Source: Ornithodoros turicata
Taxonomy: Eukaryota; Arthropoda; Arachnida; Ixodida; Argasidae
Length of the DNA stretch: 64,000 nucleotides
Direction: 5' to 3'
NCBI RefSeq assembly: GCF_037126465.1
Contig: NC_088201.1
Location: 23,358,550-23,422,549, forward strand
Shown here: positions 22,001-34,815 of the stretch, piece after piece
Layout of the letters: each line of letters starts with the position of its first letter
Numbering within the stretch: position 1 is the stretch's first letter
Made by a program: the position numbers and the translations under genes
The notes under the pieces: generated by a model
What the model saw: the letters and a program-made list of their open reading frames with translations, nothing else
Database searches by the model: none
Told to the model about the DNA's origin: nothing

Positions 22001-23298
22001 TATTATATTGTGCTATTCCGAAGCAGTCTGCTGAACCCCGCGTTGCCGAAGCGAACCCGAGAAAGCACGCGAGTGACGCGCTATGCTCACAGTGCGCATC
22101 ATACCTTGAATGCTAGCATTCCATTGACAAAGCAAACCCGTGCGACCCCGCCGGGAGCATGCACAAAACCCCACCCTGCGCGGGGCAAAAATTGCTTTCC
22201 CAATTGAGTTCGCCATTGTGGACTTTATGCACAATTTGGGAATGAATGTTTGCCACACATAGCAGTGTACCATTGGGCAAAATTATTTGCAGATGAAAGA
22301 GAGTATCCGGCAAATGACCCTCACGTTCGGCATCCAAGAACGTTGGTTAGTCCCGACAACATTCCGAAACTCACTGAAGTGTCCAGGCCGATCGTCGAAT
22401 TAGAATAGAATAAAAAAAAAAACTCGTCGATCATCGTCGTCGTGCCAGATCGTCGAACTAGAATAGAATAGAAGTAGAAAGAAAATGTAGGTCGCGCTGG
22501 TGCCCATGACGCTTGATGTGTGAAAGAACTGGAGACCCATTTCATAGAATGCCGTTTCATCGACTCCAATACATCCAGTTATCCTTCTAGATTCGCAATG
22601 CTTAGTTTATGCGATTAAGGAAAATACGCTTATAGACCTTTCGTTAATATAAATAAGTGGTTAGTCAAAATTGCGAAAGTGAAGTACATCTCTTGAATAC
22701 TAGACCAGTTTTTCCTTCGAAAGAACTCTGCAGAAGTCGCTCATCACTCGAAGGGGTTATCTAACAGTAAAGACCGTTCATTCTGCATCGACTCAGCAGA
22801 CGGTAGTGTCATGTCCGTAACAAAGGAAATCGACGTATACGATCTTGTTTGTGAAGCAAGATATCAAAAACGATACTTGCGGCACGTGGTTTAAAAAAAA
22901 ATGTAGCGTAATTCTGTAGCGAAATTTAGCTCAGCTCCAAATTTGCGCGTCGCCCGATCGATCACACGTAGATTGTTTACACATGCACTCCACGTCAAAA
23001 TGACTTTGGAAACTTTCATGCTTGATATTTCTTTCTGGAGTGTTGCGTGCGTTTTACGAATTGCTAAAACTGTAAAAAAAGAAAAAAAATATTGACGTTG
23101 CTCAGCATCTTCAAAGGGGGATGGGAAAGTACTGGAAAATGTCGGGAAAGATTGCATAATGTAGGCTTGCGTTTACCAGAATAATCATGTTCATCGATTG
23201 AATTACATTCATACTTTTGCCCTTTTAATATCTTGGACTGTAGATTAGCCCTAAGGTCAGATATAAGGCCAATACGTAGGTGAAATGGAAGGCCACTA
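22001..23298. other. No gene recognised
   Basis: Intergenic DNA. A short direct repeat around GATCGTCGAAYTAGAATAG occurs at about 22391 and 22448. Confidence 0.5.
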
Positions 23299-24108
23299 CA
23301 GGGTGTTTTCTTTATGCAGATTTAAAACAAAAAGCTGTGATAGCAGTACTGATGCTATTTTTGCGGGCTGGTTACGCGGCCAGTCGGACATCCTGTGAGA
23401 AAGAGCATGTAGCTACTAGGCGACTAATTACCTAAAATTCATCGATTAACTTTTTCATTAGGTACTTTCGCGAAAATGCGAGACAGCAGAATTGGAGGCA
23501 ACCGTTATTTGAATCTACCCTCTTTGTTAAAAATCCTGAAACGAGCGCGTACTTTGAGATATAAATCGACAAACTTTGGTATACAAATGAGCCGAAATCA
23601 GAACTATACGCACTTCTCGAGCGCAGAAACGACATCGTTTCGGGTTATCTGGGCCGGAAAGCGGTCTATCTTGCCATCAGATCAGCGTTTATTCCAACCA
23701 GCTCGACCGCTACAAGACACGTGGCCCTCCGGCTCGAACTCCCTTTTCCTCTTTTTGCGCTCCAGAAGTGCGTGGTTTCAGTTTCGGCTCATTTGCATAG
23801 CACAATTCGGCGGTTTATATCTCGAAGTAGGTGCTCGTTTCAGGATAATGAAAAAAACACAAAAAACTATGGGTTTAAGTAATGACTGGCTCCAATTCAG
23901 CTATCTCGCATTTCCCCGAAGACATTTAATTAATAAGTAAATTAATGAGTTTTAGGTAATTAGTCGTTCAGTAATTACATAGGCTTTCTGACAGGATGTT
24001 CGCCTGGCCGCATAACACATCTCCGAAAACCGCAGGGTAGCTCTCATAGTTTTGTTCAAAAAATTTTGTAGATAAAAAAAAAAGAAAAAGGAAAAGAAAA
24101 ACGCACTG
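23299..24108. mobile_element. Long-TIR element (family L), complete copy
   Basis: An 810-bp element whose two arms of about 350 nt pair almost along their whole length. The left tip is CAGGGTGTTTTC and the right tip is CAGTGCGTTTTTC when reverse-complemented, each next to TA. Shared arm words include GACTAATTACCTAAAA, CCTGAAACGAGC and AAATGAGCCGAAA. It has no transposase. Tips and TA flanks suggest a TA-targeting transposase supplied in trans. Confidence 0.85.
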
Positions 24109-24600
24109 TATATAGCTGACATTTCCCTTATTTTTTGCTTTCTGCTCAGTGGACGCACTTTGCGTCAGCGGGCTTCCGCCTATCGCCATGAAATGGAGAC
24201 GTGGCTTCGACGATTGTAGACGCTATATGTTGCGAACGACTACAGGTGATGAAGCGCCTTCGGTATAATGTTGTGAGGTTCAGCAGGCTGGTTACGCCGC
24301 TTCCGGCAACATGCAACGGCTTCCCGTGTTTGCTTTTATGACTAAAGAGGAGCAACGAGGGTAGCGGAACACACTGTGTTATTCTTCAGCACATCAGCCA
24401 CGGACTTTGGACGCGAGAACATGCAAAGTGTCGACGCAGAGCAATGCATCGTTTACGTTTACAAACACAGACTCGAATGACGCTTGTACGTCAAAGCTGA
24501 CAAGCCGTTCAGTGAATCGAATAGATCTGGAAGCGACTGCCGTTCCACTTCATGCATCGAACTGCTGCGCACAGAGGTCAGCACTTGTGGTTACCGCTCA
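24109..24600. other. No gene recognised
   Basis: Transition from the family L element into the minisatellite. No feature was identified. Confidence 0.4.
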
Positions 24601-25072
24601 CTCACGCTCATCCACTCAGTGCTCAGCTCTTTTTGCTCTCTCAGTTTGCTCACTCGTGCTCGCTCACATCCCCCTCTGCTCTCCATTTGCTAACTCATGC
24701 TCACTCATTCATTCCCAGCTCAGCTTTCCTTTCATTACTCATGCTCACTGAGTAGACACTCAGCTCTCAGTTTGCTCACTCATGCTCACCCATTCCCCGC
24801 GCAGCTCTCCGTTTCCTTACTCATGCTCACTGAGCAGCCTCAGCTCTCCGTTTCCTTACTCATGGTCACTGAGTGGCCACTCAGCTCTCCGTTTGCTCAC
24901 TCATGCTCACTCATTCCCCACTCAGCTCTCCGTTTCCTTACTCATGCTCACTGAGTAGCCACTCAGCTCTCCGTTTGCTCACTTATGCTCACTCACTCCC
25001 CGCTCAGCTCTCCGTTTCCTTACTCATGCTCTCTGAGTAGCCATCAGCTCTCCGTTTCCCACTAATGCTCAG
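24601..25072 (+). repeat. 41-bp minisatellite with alternating monomers
   Basis: Monomers starting CAGCTCTCCGTTT recur near 24801, 24841, 24882, 24923, 24964, 25005 and 25045. Over the central repeats two types alternate: one with GCTCACTCATGCTCACTC, the other with CCTTACTCATGCTCACTG, giving an 82-bp higher-order unit. The left part (24601-24800) is more diverged. Ser/Leu/His-rich open frames here are composition artefacts. Confidence 0.9.
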
Positions 25073-27995
25073 CTCATTCGTCACATTGAGCATGAGCGAG
25101 ATTTGACTGCCCGGTTTGGCCAAGGAATGACCTATTTAGCAGGTCCGTGAGTCGGTCGGTAACCACGTGTATTAATGGAGCGTTTGTAAGTAAAGACATT
25201 AACAAACGAATTCAAGTTTCTCCCCTCTTTTTTTGTAACATTCAAACTCAAACGTTAACAAGGAGGTTCCACACTTTGCTCAAAGCAACTGCATGGCATT
25301 ACATTCCTCAGTGCCGCTTTGGGTCGCGTTTTCGCCGCTTAGGATCTGCTATTTTTTCTACATTTTCCCACCTCAATGGCGGCCTCTTGCAGGGATTAAA
25401 CGATCTCTCGACGCGACAAAACTGAACCCAATGTTGTCCCTCCTTCAAAGAAAGCGTCGAGAGTGCAACATCGTCCATCAAACACCATACATGCTCGTTT
25501 CCAGATGTGCGTAAATTGCTTAGCTGAGGTGCCTTTCTTTTTTCCTTCTTCTTCTCAAGTATAGAGCTTCCTTTTTTTTTCACGTTCAGTTTTTGTTCTT
25601 CTGCGAGACATTGGCCACCTTTTATGTACAATTCGCTCAATCATATTGTGCGCAAATTTTCATTTTATTTCATTTCTTTCTGGATATGTTACAGTGCGCG
25701 CAATGTTGGTAAATTACTGGTCTGCAATTGCAGATAAGCTTTTTCACATCTAATCGCTTACTCACGTAGCCAATACGTTTGCCGTTATTTAACGCGAGCT
25801 GCACCGACTGTATCTACAAGCTTCTTTAGCTATAGGATGGATGGCAGGCCCTTCCATGTTAAGGTGTTGGGCCCTTGGTCACCGGACCATCAGTTCCACG
25901 CCATGCAGGCGTTTGTGCGATTGTGCGCAGACTCCAAGTTAGTAGACACAGTATGACTCTCAGTGTGAGTGACTGAGTGAGTGTCTCTGTCACTCATTGT
26001 TCTCATTGTAGTTAGCCATTTTTGTTTTTCTAAGTGATCTGGAGTAGCAGGCTCTCGTAATGAGTACCTCTTTCTCCATTTTTCAACCCAACTCAACTCA
26101 ACGCATACATTCAGTAACATTCTGCGTGCGGCTATTGGCAAGGGCAAAGGATCACGTATAAAGGGATGAGCAGACCTGCAGTGTTGGTTCTACGTCTCTC
26201 GCTCACTCGTTCCTCTATTTTTCTTTCTCCTCGGAGGGTAGCTTGTGAAGACAGCAGGTGATTATGTTTCAATATCAACGGAACACAAATGATACGCTAT
26301 CAGTTACCAACGTTATTAAACAAATACTGTTACCTGTTCGAACACCCTGACTTCAAAAAGGTCTCGAACAAAGCTCTCCGTGCACACTACCTAAATATCC
26401 TTCAATCACATTAGAATTTTTTTTATTACTCCTTTTCGCTTTTGTATTATTACTAGGGCATTTCCTGCGTTCTTCCATTTTTTTCTGATCGATTATCAAG
26501 TAGCTGTGTTTTTTGTCGCGAGTTCAAACCGTTATTGATGATGGGAGAGACATGAGTGTGTGTAATTACAGCAAAGCTGTTACTGTCTGTGTTATTGTGG
26601 TGCTTTTTGTAAGAGTGTTTACCAATGAATTTATTGATGCATGTAATCATGCCAGATGTGCCTATTTGGTTGTTGCTGAAGTGTCGCGTATGTGAATGCC
26701 AGTTATTTTCCTTTGTTTGGTATGTGTTAGCACTGCTATTGACGTCGCGGTCCCCAGGCGTTTTCAAGCTGCATCATGGCAGCTTTTTTGTCTGGGACCA
26801 CCGCCATCTCTGGATGGAAACGGAAATAAAAAAAAATAAAAAAAATATACAGTTATTCAATCCGGCATAGTTGTCAGCTTCAATGTTACTGGTGACGAAG
26901 AAATCCGTACAAAGATTGGATATCAGACGAACTGCCAAGCGACGAATGTTTCCCCAAAACCCAATGCGCGCTGAGTAAGACACTTCCCAAAGGGGGCCGC
27001 ATCTGGCAAGAGAATTAGTTGCTCTCAAATTTTGGGGTCTTCACTTCACAAAGATGTGTCAAACGTCCAGCGGCGACTGCTTCCCGTTCCGGGCACGAAA
27101 CCTCAAGAATCACGGTATATCTTTCCCGACCTCCCCCCGGCAATGCCCCCGGATGTGCCGGTGGGTCTGATCTTCATCCCAGAAGTTTCCGGCCCAACGC
27201 CTCCGAAGACAGCTTACTTGCCACCGTGTGGAACGGCCGTAAAGGCCGGTGGTCATCGCAGCCGCAGTATATTTTCTCTGCGTCCACGCAGAACGCTTGT
27301 GTATATTTGCTGGGATAGTTGATACCAACATGAGTCCGCTGTTTATGTGTTTATTGCAGCGAGACCTTTGTTGTATTTTCTTTAGAGCTTTTTCTCCTCC
27401 GTTAATGTCGTACTTGAAATTCGGCAAATCTGACGTCTTATATCACTGCTCGGATAATCGGTGCAGAATAAAGATGTGTTTACAGCCCCAAAGTTTCAAC
27501 TATAGTAATGACGTACCGAGAAATTGAACATTTTACGAATTGTTTTGGGACGTAAGATCCGTAATCTAAGACTTGGAGCTGTGTTTCTCAGAATGCGAAA
27601 TAAATTTTCTGAGGAACTTTTCTGAGCAATAATGCTGAATTGATGGTATTTAACTTCAAGGAAGCAGGAAAACGAAAAATATAAATAAAATAATAATAAC
27701 GCACACACACTGAAAAAGGAGAGAAAAGTTTGAAACACGATATCGTGCCAGCTTCACCTCGTTGCGCACAAGCCTCCAACTTTTTCGCTGAGGTCGGCGA
27801 AGAAATTGTACGAAAATTCCTGTTTTGTCTGTTTTGCCGAGACGCAAAATGCAAACTCGCATATGCGCTCGGTTAATACGTTGAGAAGAGGATAGGAAAG
27901 AGGGCCTGACGGAAGGAGCGTGTCTTGCTAGCTGTCTTTCTATTTCTTTTATCTTGAGCTAATCACTGTGACCGTGTGCGAAGGTCTTGCTGAAG
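25073..27995. other. No gene recognised
   Basis: About 2.9 kb with no convincing exon, RNA gene or element end. A-rich tracts are present, for example 26828-26846. Confidence 0.5.
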
Positions 27996-27997
27996 AC

Positions 27998-28246
27998 TGG
28001 GGGGGGGGGGGGCGGGGGGGGGTTCGGATCCTGCCACCCGCCGTGCTGTCTGAGGTTTTCCCTGGGTTTTCCGGCAGATTTTCCGGACGAATGTCGGCAC
28101 AGCTTCCCCCTGAAGTCGTCCCAGAACGCACACTAACCCCCTGCCCCCCCCCCCCACTCCTTCGTGCTATCCTCTCTCCATCTGTCATCGTCTGTAGGCT
28201 GCTCGTAGCCACAGTTGCTTAGCGGCGCTGACAGGAATAAAAAAAT
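27998..28246 (+). mobile_element. SINE family 1, 5'-truncated, preceded by poly-G
   Basis: Begins at the B-box region (GGTTCGGATCC) and carries the whole shared body (TTTTCCCTGGGTTTTCCGGC, GAATGTCGGCAC, TAGCGGCGCTGACA) and an A-rich tail. A 12-20 base poly-G tract replaces the head. Confidence 0.85.
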
Positions 28247-28287
28247 AAACCCAAAAAAATGCAACCGCGAGTATAGCCGCATTGGCG

Positions 28288-28361
28288 ACATGCGCGCACG
28301 CGCACGCGCACGCACACGCACACGCACACGCACACGCACACGCACACGCACACGCACACGC

Positions 28362-28397
<36 letters not shown>
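28288..28397. repeat. CGCACA hexamer array grading into CA dinucleotides
   Basis: The array grades from CGCACG repeats through CACACG hexamers to pure CA. The directional gradient fits slippage and CpG decay across one microsatellite. It immediately follows the SINE tail. Confidence 0.9.
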
Positions 28398-28399
<2 letters not shown>

Positions 28400-28402
<3 letters not shown>

Positions 28403-30592
28403 AAAAATGGGATGATGATGATGTGGTGGGTCATGCAAGCCCAATTTTGCTTGCTGTTTCCCAGTCGAAGCGGCAAAAACGAGTATTTTTGTTTGCGTTA
28501 TTTTAAAAATAATATTCTGCCATCATCAACATCATGTCGACGCAACACAGACTGTAATTTGTAACATTTCCCTGTGTCTTGGAGTTGTGGACAAACACAA
28601 AGGGAATGGCACGATAATTTAAAAGCATTTCTAATCTGGTTCAAAGAATATGTCGTATTAGACTGATACGTATCTTACATTCACGTAGGCGCGTCATAGG
28701 TGGTAAGAAAGCATGGGCGAAAGGACGACTGACAGCCTTTCGCTGCCGTTTGCATACTGCAGCCTTGCCATTCACGGTGTCGACCACTTCAGTACAGTTC
28801 GTCGCCCCTTTCTGACTGCGTGAAACGTTCTTCTGATCGCTTTTCTTCAAACCACTGTCATCACGGCACTGCACCCCTAGGGGGCTGCCTTTTCACGAGT
28901 CGCTACACAGAGAACACGAGGGGCAATTCTTGAGCAGAGTCTTGAGAATACGTTCCGTGACACTTTCTTTTGCATGATCCACAAACACTTCACATGAAAC
29001 GGCGAAGGATCTGGTAGACGACCTCTGGGTGGGACCACTGTGGTAAGGCTTTGAATGTGGGACATGGACACGTGATGTCTGTTTGTGTTGGGCGGTTGGG
29101 TCGCGTTTACGGGCCTCTCCAGGCGGGCCGGTGCACAGAGCGCTGACAGGGAGAATGATGGAATGGTGGAACAACTGAAAAGTCGACACATTTAAATGTT
29201 GCCGTGCTTTTGCTTAACGTGCAAGTTGCGTTAGTTTTTGTCGAGATAGTCTGTCGGCCCACGGACAACGAGGGCACGGAGCCAATACCGCCACGCGCAA
29301 TGCTGAAGCTCCGGTTCTCGCTGCATCACCCTGGATTGAGACCACGGGTTCAGGATATACGTATAGCGCAGCCTTTCAGCAGTTCGTCCATGGCATTCAT
29401 CAACGTTGAACAAGGCTTATTTAGAAGAACACGGCCCCTGTCTTAAAATTTCCAAGCTCAACGTGGCTGTATAGCCCCTGCCATCTTGCATTGTGTCGGC
29501 TCTTCGGCGTCAACATGAATTGTTGCAGTATGTGGTGCTTCAGTGTTGCAAGACGAATATTAGTTGACAATCTGTAGCGCATGCGCTGACGTTACAATCA
29601 CGTAAACCGGTGAACCAGTGAACCGGTAAGGAAATGTCAAGGGAAGCGCCTCAGGACGAGAGCCTTTTGAACAGAGACTCTTCTTCTTCTGGGCACAGCC
29701 ATGTGAATTTCGATTAGTTTCATGTGACTTTATCCGAAGTAGAGGAGAGTCGTAGCGCCTGCAAGGACAATTTTCGAGTGTCCGGGGTTTAAAGGGAACT
29801 CATCCCACGTACTTCGGTAATATCAACTAAATAATTTTAACTTCTCTCAGCTTCATCAATTTTGTGAAAACTTTTGCAATGCAGTACTACCAGGATGTTA
29901 AGCATCGTCTACCGGACTTCGTCCATCCACAAACGACATATCAAGAATATTGTATTCGTTCTTCGATGGTCCAATTAAGTGTAGCTAAAAAAAAATATAT
30001 GATATCACCGTGATAAAGTGTGCACACGGATATCGTATTTAAGAAATAGTCAAGAAATCGAGCAGGTTTGAACATGAACGGGAAGTGCAGTATAATTTTG
30101 CTAACTGCACGGCTCACTCCACCTACGATAGACACCATGCTCTCCTTTCAATATACGACTCTTCTAGCATATTGGGAGCCACTGCCTATCATCGCTGTCT
30201 GTCACCGACCGGGGGAACGAGTGGAAAGCTAGCGTATTTCCCGTCTTTCTTTCTTTCTGCTTTGGACTCTGGCTTCGACCTCGATGCACCTATAGCCGAA
30301 TGGTATAGCATTCCATCATGCACTTCCTTGTTTCGCGCTTCACGATGACGTCACGAGCGAGTACTGTCAATCCCATACAGATAAACAAAGCCTGATGGCT
30401 TCAACGACGTGACGCAGGCATTAAGAGCTGCCAATCACGAACGTGCTTTCGGTGACCGTATAGCTAGGAGACAAGCCGCCATCAACCGCATGGCCAGCCA
30501 CTAGTAGTCACAGCAAGCCTTTGTTTGAAATCGTCTACAGCGATTGGCTGAAGCAGACGGCATCGCGAATTTATATGTCCACGTAACCAACC
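28400..30592. other. No gene recognised
   Basis: No exon candidate with both splice context and coding character was found. A tandem motif AACCGGTGAACCAGTG occurs near 29608-29628. Confidence 0.5.
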
Positions 30593-30838
30593 AGCTCGCG
30601 TGGCTCAGTGGTTAGCGCGATGGCCATATCATATCGAGACTGAGAGGTACCCGGGTTCGAATGCCGGTGCCGGCTGTGCTGTCTGGGGGTTTTCCCTGGG
30701 TTTTCCCATGGTCTGGGGTTTTTCCTGGATCAGAGACAACTGAGAGCTCCCACGCCGAACATGGAAAATGCGTTGTGTTGTGTTCGTCTGTTTAGGCCTC
30801 AGAACAGTTCCCTTCCATCGCCTTCTCAAAGTTTGCAC
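30593..30838 (+). mobile_element. SINE family 1 variant with tRNA-like head
   Basis: A box GTGGCTCAGTGGTTAGCGCG and B box GGGTTCGAATGCC are followed by the shared GGTGCCGGCTGTGCTG start of the body. The body then diverges (CATGGTCTGGGG duplication) into a different 3' part, so this is a distinct subfamily. Confidence 0.75.
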
Positions 30839-32388
30839 TTTATGAAATAAGGACTACGATTGATCACGCGTACGAACTTGATCAAGTGTGCCATCCTCAG
30901 GGACGGATAGACGAAAGAATCTATCGTTATAAAGGAGATGAAAAAGTGTACTGGCGGCTTGCCAGTTTGGGGACAGAGGACAAAGTAATCTCTCTTTTAT
31001 ATGTCAGTATATTGGATAGTCATTCACACGTTTAATTCTTTTCTATCAATACGAAATGATCTGATATGATCTACTGACGATAAATGATACGAAAGAATCT
31101 ATATCTTACATCTATCTTTTTTTTTATTCTACAAACAGGGAATTTTGAGTTTTACCTTGGTGGTCAGAACTGTTTCTTGCAAGTAGGAAGCACACAGCGC
31201 CTGTTTTACCCATGCTACCCTGCGGCCCTTGCAGTTCGACGGTCTCACTCATGGCACCATAAATCCGAAACCACCACTTCTGCGTCTTCAGCTGACAGAC
31301 CATCGAAACAAATGCTTTGGCGAAAGGTGGTTAGAAAGCCTTGCCCAGGAGAAAACACAAGGCAAAGTGGCAAAATATATGAAAATAGCCATACTGCACA
31401 TATCCAAGGTTATACGATGATAACTCTCGCACGAGCCAAGTCCACCTCTCGCCAAAGACACAAAATTGCGTGAAACTACTCCAGCAAAGTGGCACGAAAT
31501 AGAGCTAGGTGTCGGGTAGTGCCATAGCTGTGATGTCAATAATGAGTATTGACAAGTCAAAACATCTAGCCTTGAAAGAGGTACTGTCGTGAGAGACGCC
31601 GCCAAAGATGAGATTAGACTCTGCCCATCAAGAAGAGATTGTGTTATTGAGGATGGAAGACACCGCATCTCTCTTTAATGATGCCGTTCATAAATTGCCA
31701 TTCAAAAATTGCATAGCAGCATACATACAGATATGATGACGTAGTGGAGCAGCAGTCCGACGTTAGAGCGGTGTGACTGCCTTCCGGGGCGATTGGGATT
31801 ACGAGATTAAATCACATTGTTACATTACAGCTCAGTCACGGTGGTGGTGACGTGTAACGAGATGGGTCTTCTCCAGGAATTCCTCTAATATGCGGAGGTC
31901 CCACAGCTGGTACGCGGCACTGGGCCATGACCCGAGAGTTTAACGAGCGATGAACAGGCGCTGATTAATATTTTGCACACTGAACCCCCGGACCTTGAGC
32001 GATCTTGCCGGTAACAAAACGGGAGGTTATGATATACGTCACATGTGGGACATTGTTCCGACATTACAGAACCCAGAAAAACGGGGTAATCGTTCACTAC
32101 AGCTACAACTGGATTATAATTCGTACAGCTTACGCTAGGACGTGGCTATGTGTACTCCAAGTTCAATATGTAAGAAAAAGAGAGAGAGAGAGAAAGAAAG
32201 AAAAGGAGAAAAAGACGAAGGAAATGAGTCGACCTTCATGATATGGGTGCAAAGCACATCGGCAGTGTACCTGTCGAGTGCTTTAATGCATTTTGCCTGG
32301 TATTTTCTATTGTAAGTAGATTTGCAGTATGACACCTTCCAAAGTACTTACAGAGCCAGAACTTGGTACTTTATATAATTTGAAATAC
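30839..32388. other. No firm gene; weak exon-like block at about 31139
   Basis: A polypyrimidine stretch ending ACAAACAG at about 31138 precedes open frames of 60-100 codons, but the best frame changes along the block and no family is recognisable. A purine-rich GA tract lies at about 32169-32220. Confidence 0.4.
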
Positions 32389-32478
32389 CCTTTGAAGTGG
32401 GGTAGGGTCCTGTGGCTACCACGGGGAAACATCCCATGTCATCATCACTTTTACATAATTTATTATTGTTGTTGTTGA
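32389..32478 (+). mobile_element. Family Q retroposon, GTT tail
   Basis: GGGGTAGGGTCC, GGGGAAACATCCCATGTCATCATC and a terminal GTTGTTGTTG run occur in order. The orientation, with the GTT tail at the 3' end, agrees with the target-duplicated insertion at 62.29 kb. Confidence 0.65.
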
Positions 32479-32568
32479 GGTACTTTGCCCATAAGTAGTC
32501 TCTTTGTCGCCAAGGCGGGCTGGCGGCGAATTGAGGGCAAAGCGATGTAGGGTGAAGAAACCTCAGCT

Positions 32569-32828
32569 CAGGGGCGGCGCAACGCCTAAATTCAGGGGGA
32601 CTCCAGATCCCAACCAGCACCCCTTCCATACCCCACCGCCACCCCCAATTCATGTCCGGGTCCCAAAAATTCAGGATTCGATTCAGGAAAAGGGTTTATG
32701 GCGTTTTATTCGCATGCGCCACCTGAGATAACACTTTGGCCTCCATGGGAATTTTGCGCCCCTTTCACAAATTCAGGGGATCTACAGTATCCCCTGCAAC
32801 GCCCCCCCCCCCCTTTCCGCCGCCCCTG
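32569..32828. mobile_element. Putative 260-bp TIR element
   Basis: CAGGGGCGGCG at the left and CGCCGCCCCTG at the right form 11-bp inverted termini. The interior repeats the word AATTCAGGGG three times and ends in poly-C. No target duplication is evident, so the call is tentative. Confidence 0.45.
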
Positions 32829-34555
32829 GTGACGCTAATTAACTTTTCAACATTCCGATGGTGAGTGCAGAAAAAAGTTTTTATTTTTCATGTTATTAAC
32901 ACTGGTCTGAGATTCAGAGACGCCTATTGCCTGAACTGAACATTTATTTCTCTGTCCGTAAATCAGCACGCCATGAACAAACTCATGCCTCAATACAAGG
33001 ACCAGAGAGCTCCAATTAGAGGTATTACAACTCAAACATTGTCGGCGCAAACAAAGGCTCAGCTCAACACCGTTATCGCCTCATAAATGGGGAAGATGTA
33101 AACAATTTCGATGAAGACACTTCACGAAATCCCTCTTTTGTCATGCAAACTTGGAACACGGCCTCATGGTGACTGTTTACTAAGCGAGGGAGTTACTAAG
33201 CGTTAGATCCAAAGGGATCTAAGGGAATGTTAGGGAAGCTTTGGTGGCATCGGAACAATGACTTGAAATTGGGGACGCCTTTTTTCATAAAAGGGCGAAT
33301 TACGTTCTCACCTTATGCATGAGTACTTTTACAAAGCGTTGACATCGGAAATGGCAACATACATCGTACATCTTGAAAACGACATAGTCATAGGTAACCT
33401 AAGCCGGCAAACGTCATACCGCGCCATAGCTATAGATCATTCCATCATTTTCTTATGTGACGGTTCTACCTATACCACTGTCGAGACACTTTTCCTGGGT
33501 ACTTCTGGACACCTTCTACCGGGGGCTTGGAAAAAATTTGTTGGGAAGACACACATTCCCTGGCAGGTCAACTGCCAAGCGCAATGTATCAGTCTAAGGT
33601 ATTACCTTTTCCTCAATACGAACAATCTGGCTATTTTGAGAGAAGTATTTTACCTGTTTAATAGACGATCCTTTGTCCCCTTTTCCTTCCGAAAATAAGA
33701 TATTTCACGCTGACTCAGAAACCTACACTCGTGACTAATATACTAGACAGTCCCGCTCCTTGACGTCAGAGTCCAGGTTTCTCTATAGTAGGAATTTCAT
33801 AGAGTAATTGGTGGAATCGCTCGTGATCAAAGTTATTTGGCGACGTAAAACAACGTATTATTCGACATTATCATTCAATTAAACGGAAGATTCTTCGAAA
33901 CGCAGATCTTGTTTCGCGTGGCTTGAACGGATTACGTATTGCACTACAAATACAATGCGTGCTGATGCCCATCACGAAACTATTGAAACAGGGACTTGGG
34001 ATCGTTTGTAAAGCTGCATAATGAGATTCAATGTCGGAAAAGAGACACGAACCACATGAAGACAAACAACTGCTCCACTATCAACGAGTGTATGTTTCGA
34101 CAAGTAAAACTAGTTGATAATGGAGTAGTCGTTTGGCTCCATGTTGTCAGCGTCTCATCTGATCCGGTGATCCTCACCATGAAGCGTTGCATTCCTTAGT
34201 ACACTACTCCAAATTACTTGTTTAAAAAAGCTTTAGGACTCGCAACTATGGAATGCGCAATAGTTAATTTCATGAATTCAGGAGGTCACGATCACATACA
34301 CTAGTGCAGGAACAATAGTTCTACTTGTTTTCAAATGCAAGGCCACCGCCATAGCAGCAGTGAATGGCCAATCATTTCAGGTATATGTGTGTGTGAAATG
34401 CAAGGAGACATGTGTGAAGGCACACACATCGCCTGTAAGACACCCATGCTTAAAGTATGCCCTGTCCAAAGGAACTAGATCCGGATCCCCGATCTTCAAC
34501 TTGTCGTTATCCCATAACGCGCGATAAATGCATCACTTCGACCCGTGGTGGTGCT
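32829..34555. other. No gene recognised
   Basis: AT-rich intergenic DNA. Open frames here lack family features. Confidence 0.5.
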
Positions 34556-34815
34556 AATGAAAGAACTCGCCGTTGTCGGCCTCACAGAGGTGGGAAACGT
34601 CACGACTAACGCTCTGGGGGAAAGTGCGTCCTGGGCCGACTTCTAAGGGAACTGCGCCGACATATATCTGACAGCCTCTGAGGAAAACCCAGGAAACCCC
34701 CCAGACGGCACAGCCGGCACCGAGATTAGAACCAGGGTACCTCCCAGGTTCGAATCCCGTTAGGTACCGGGACTTCGGCAGGTAATTCGCCACGAGCTCT
34801 TGTGCGAGCCAACCA
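34556..34815 (-). mobile_element. SINE family 1, minus orientation, decayed
   Basis: The reverse complement reads GGATTCGAACCTGGGAGG (B-box region), GGTGCCGGCTGTGCCGTC and AAGTCGGCCCAGGACGCA in body order. The 3' end differs from other copies after this point, with CACGACTAACGCT, which resembles the short insertion in the MITE at 60.4 kb. Confidence 0.75.

Noticed and set aside
24407..24954. Plus-strand Ser/Leu/His-rich frames
   Set aside because: They are translations of the 41-bp minisatellite in several frames, not a gene.
27019..27322. Overlapping Pro/Arg-rich plus-strand frames
   Set aside because: Two frames of equal length overlap on the same GC-richer block and neither has a motif or splice context.
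28133..28476. Long Val/Cys and Arg/Thr repeat peptides on both strands
   Set aside because: These are translations of the CA/CGCACA microsatellite.
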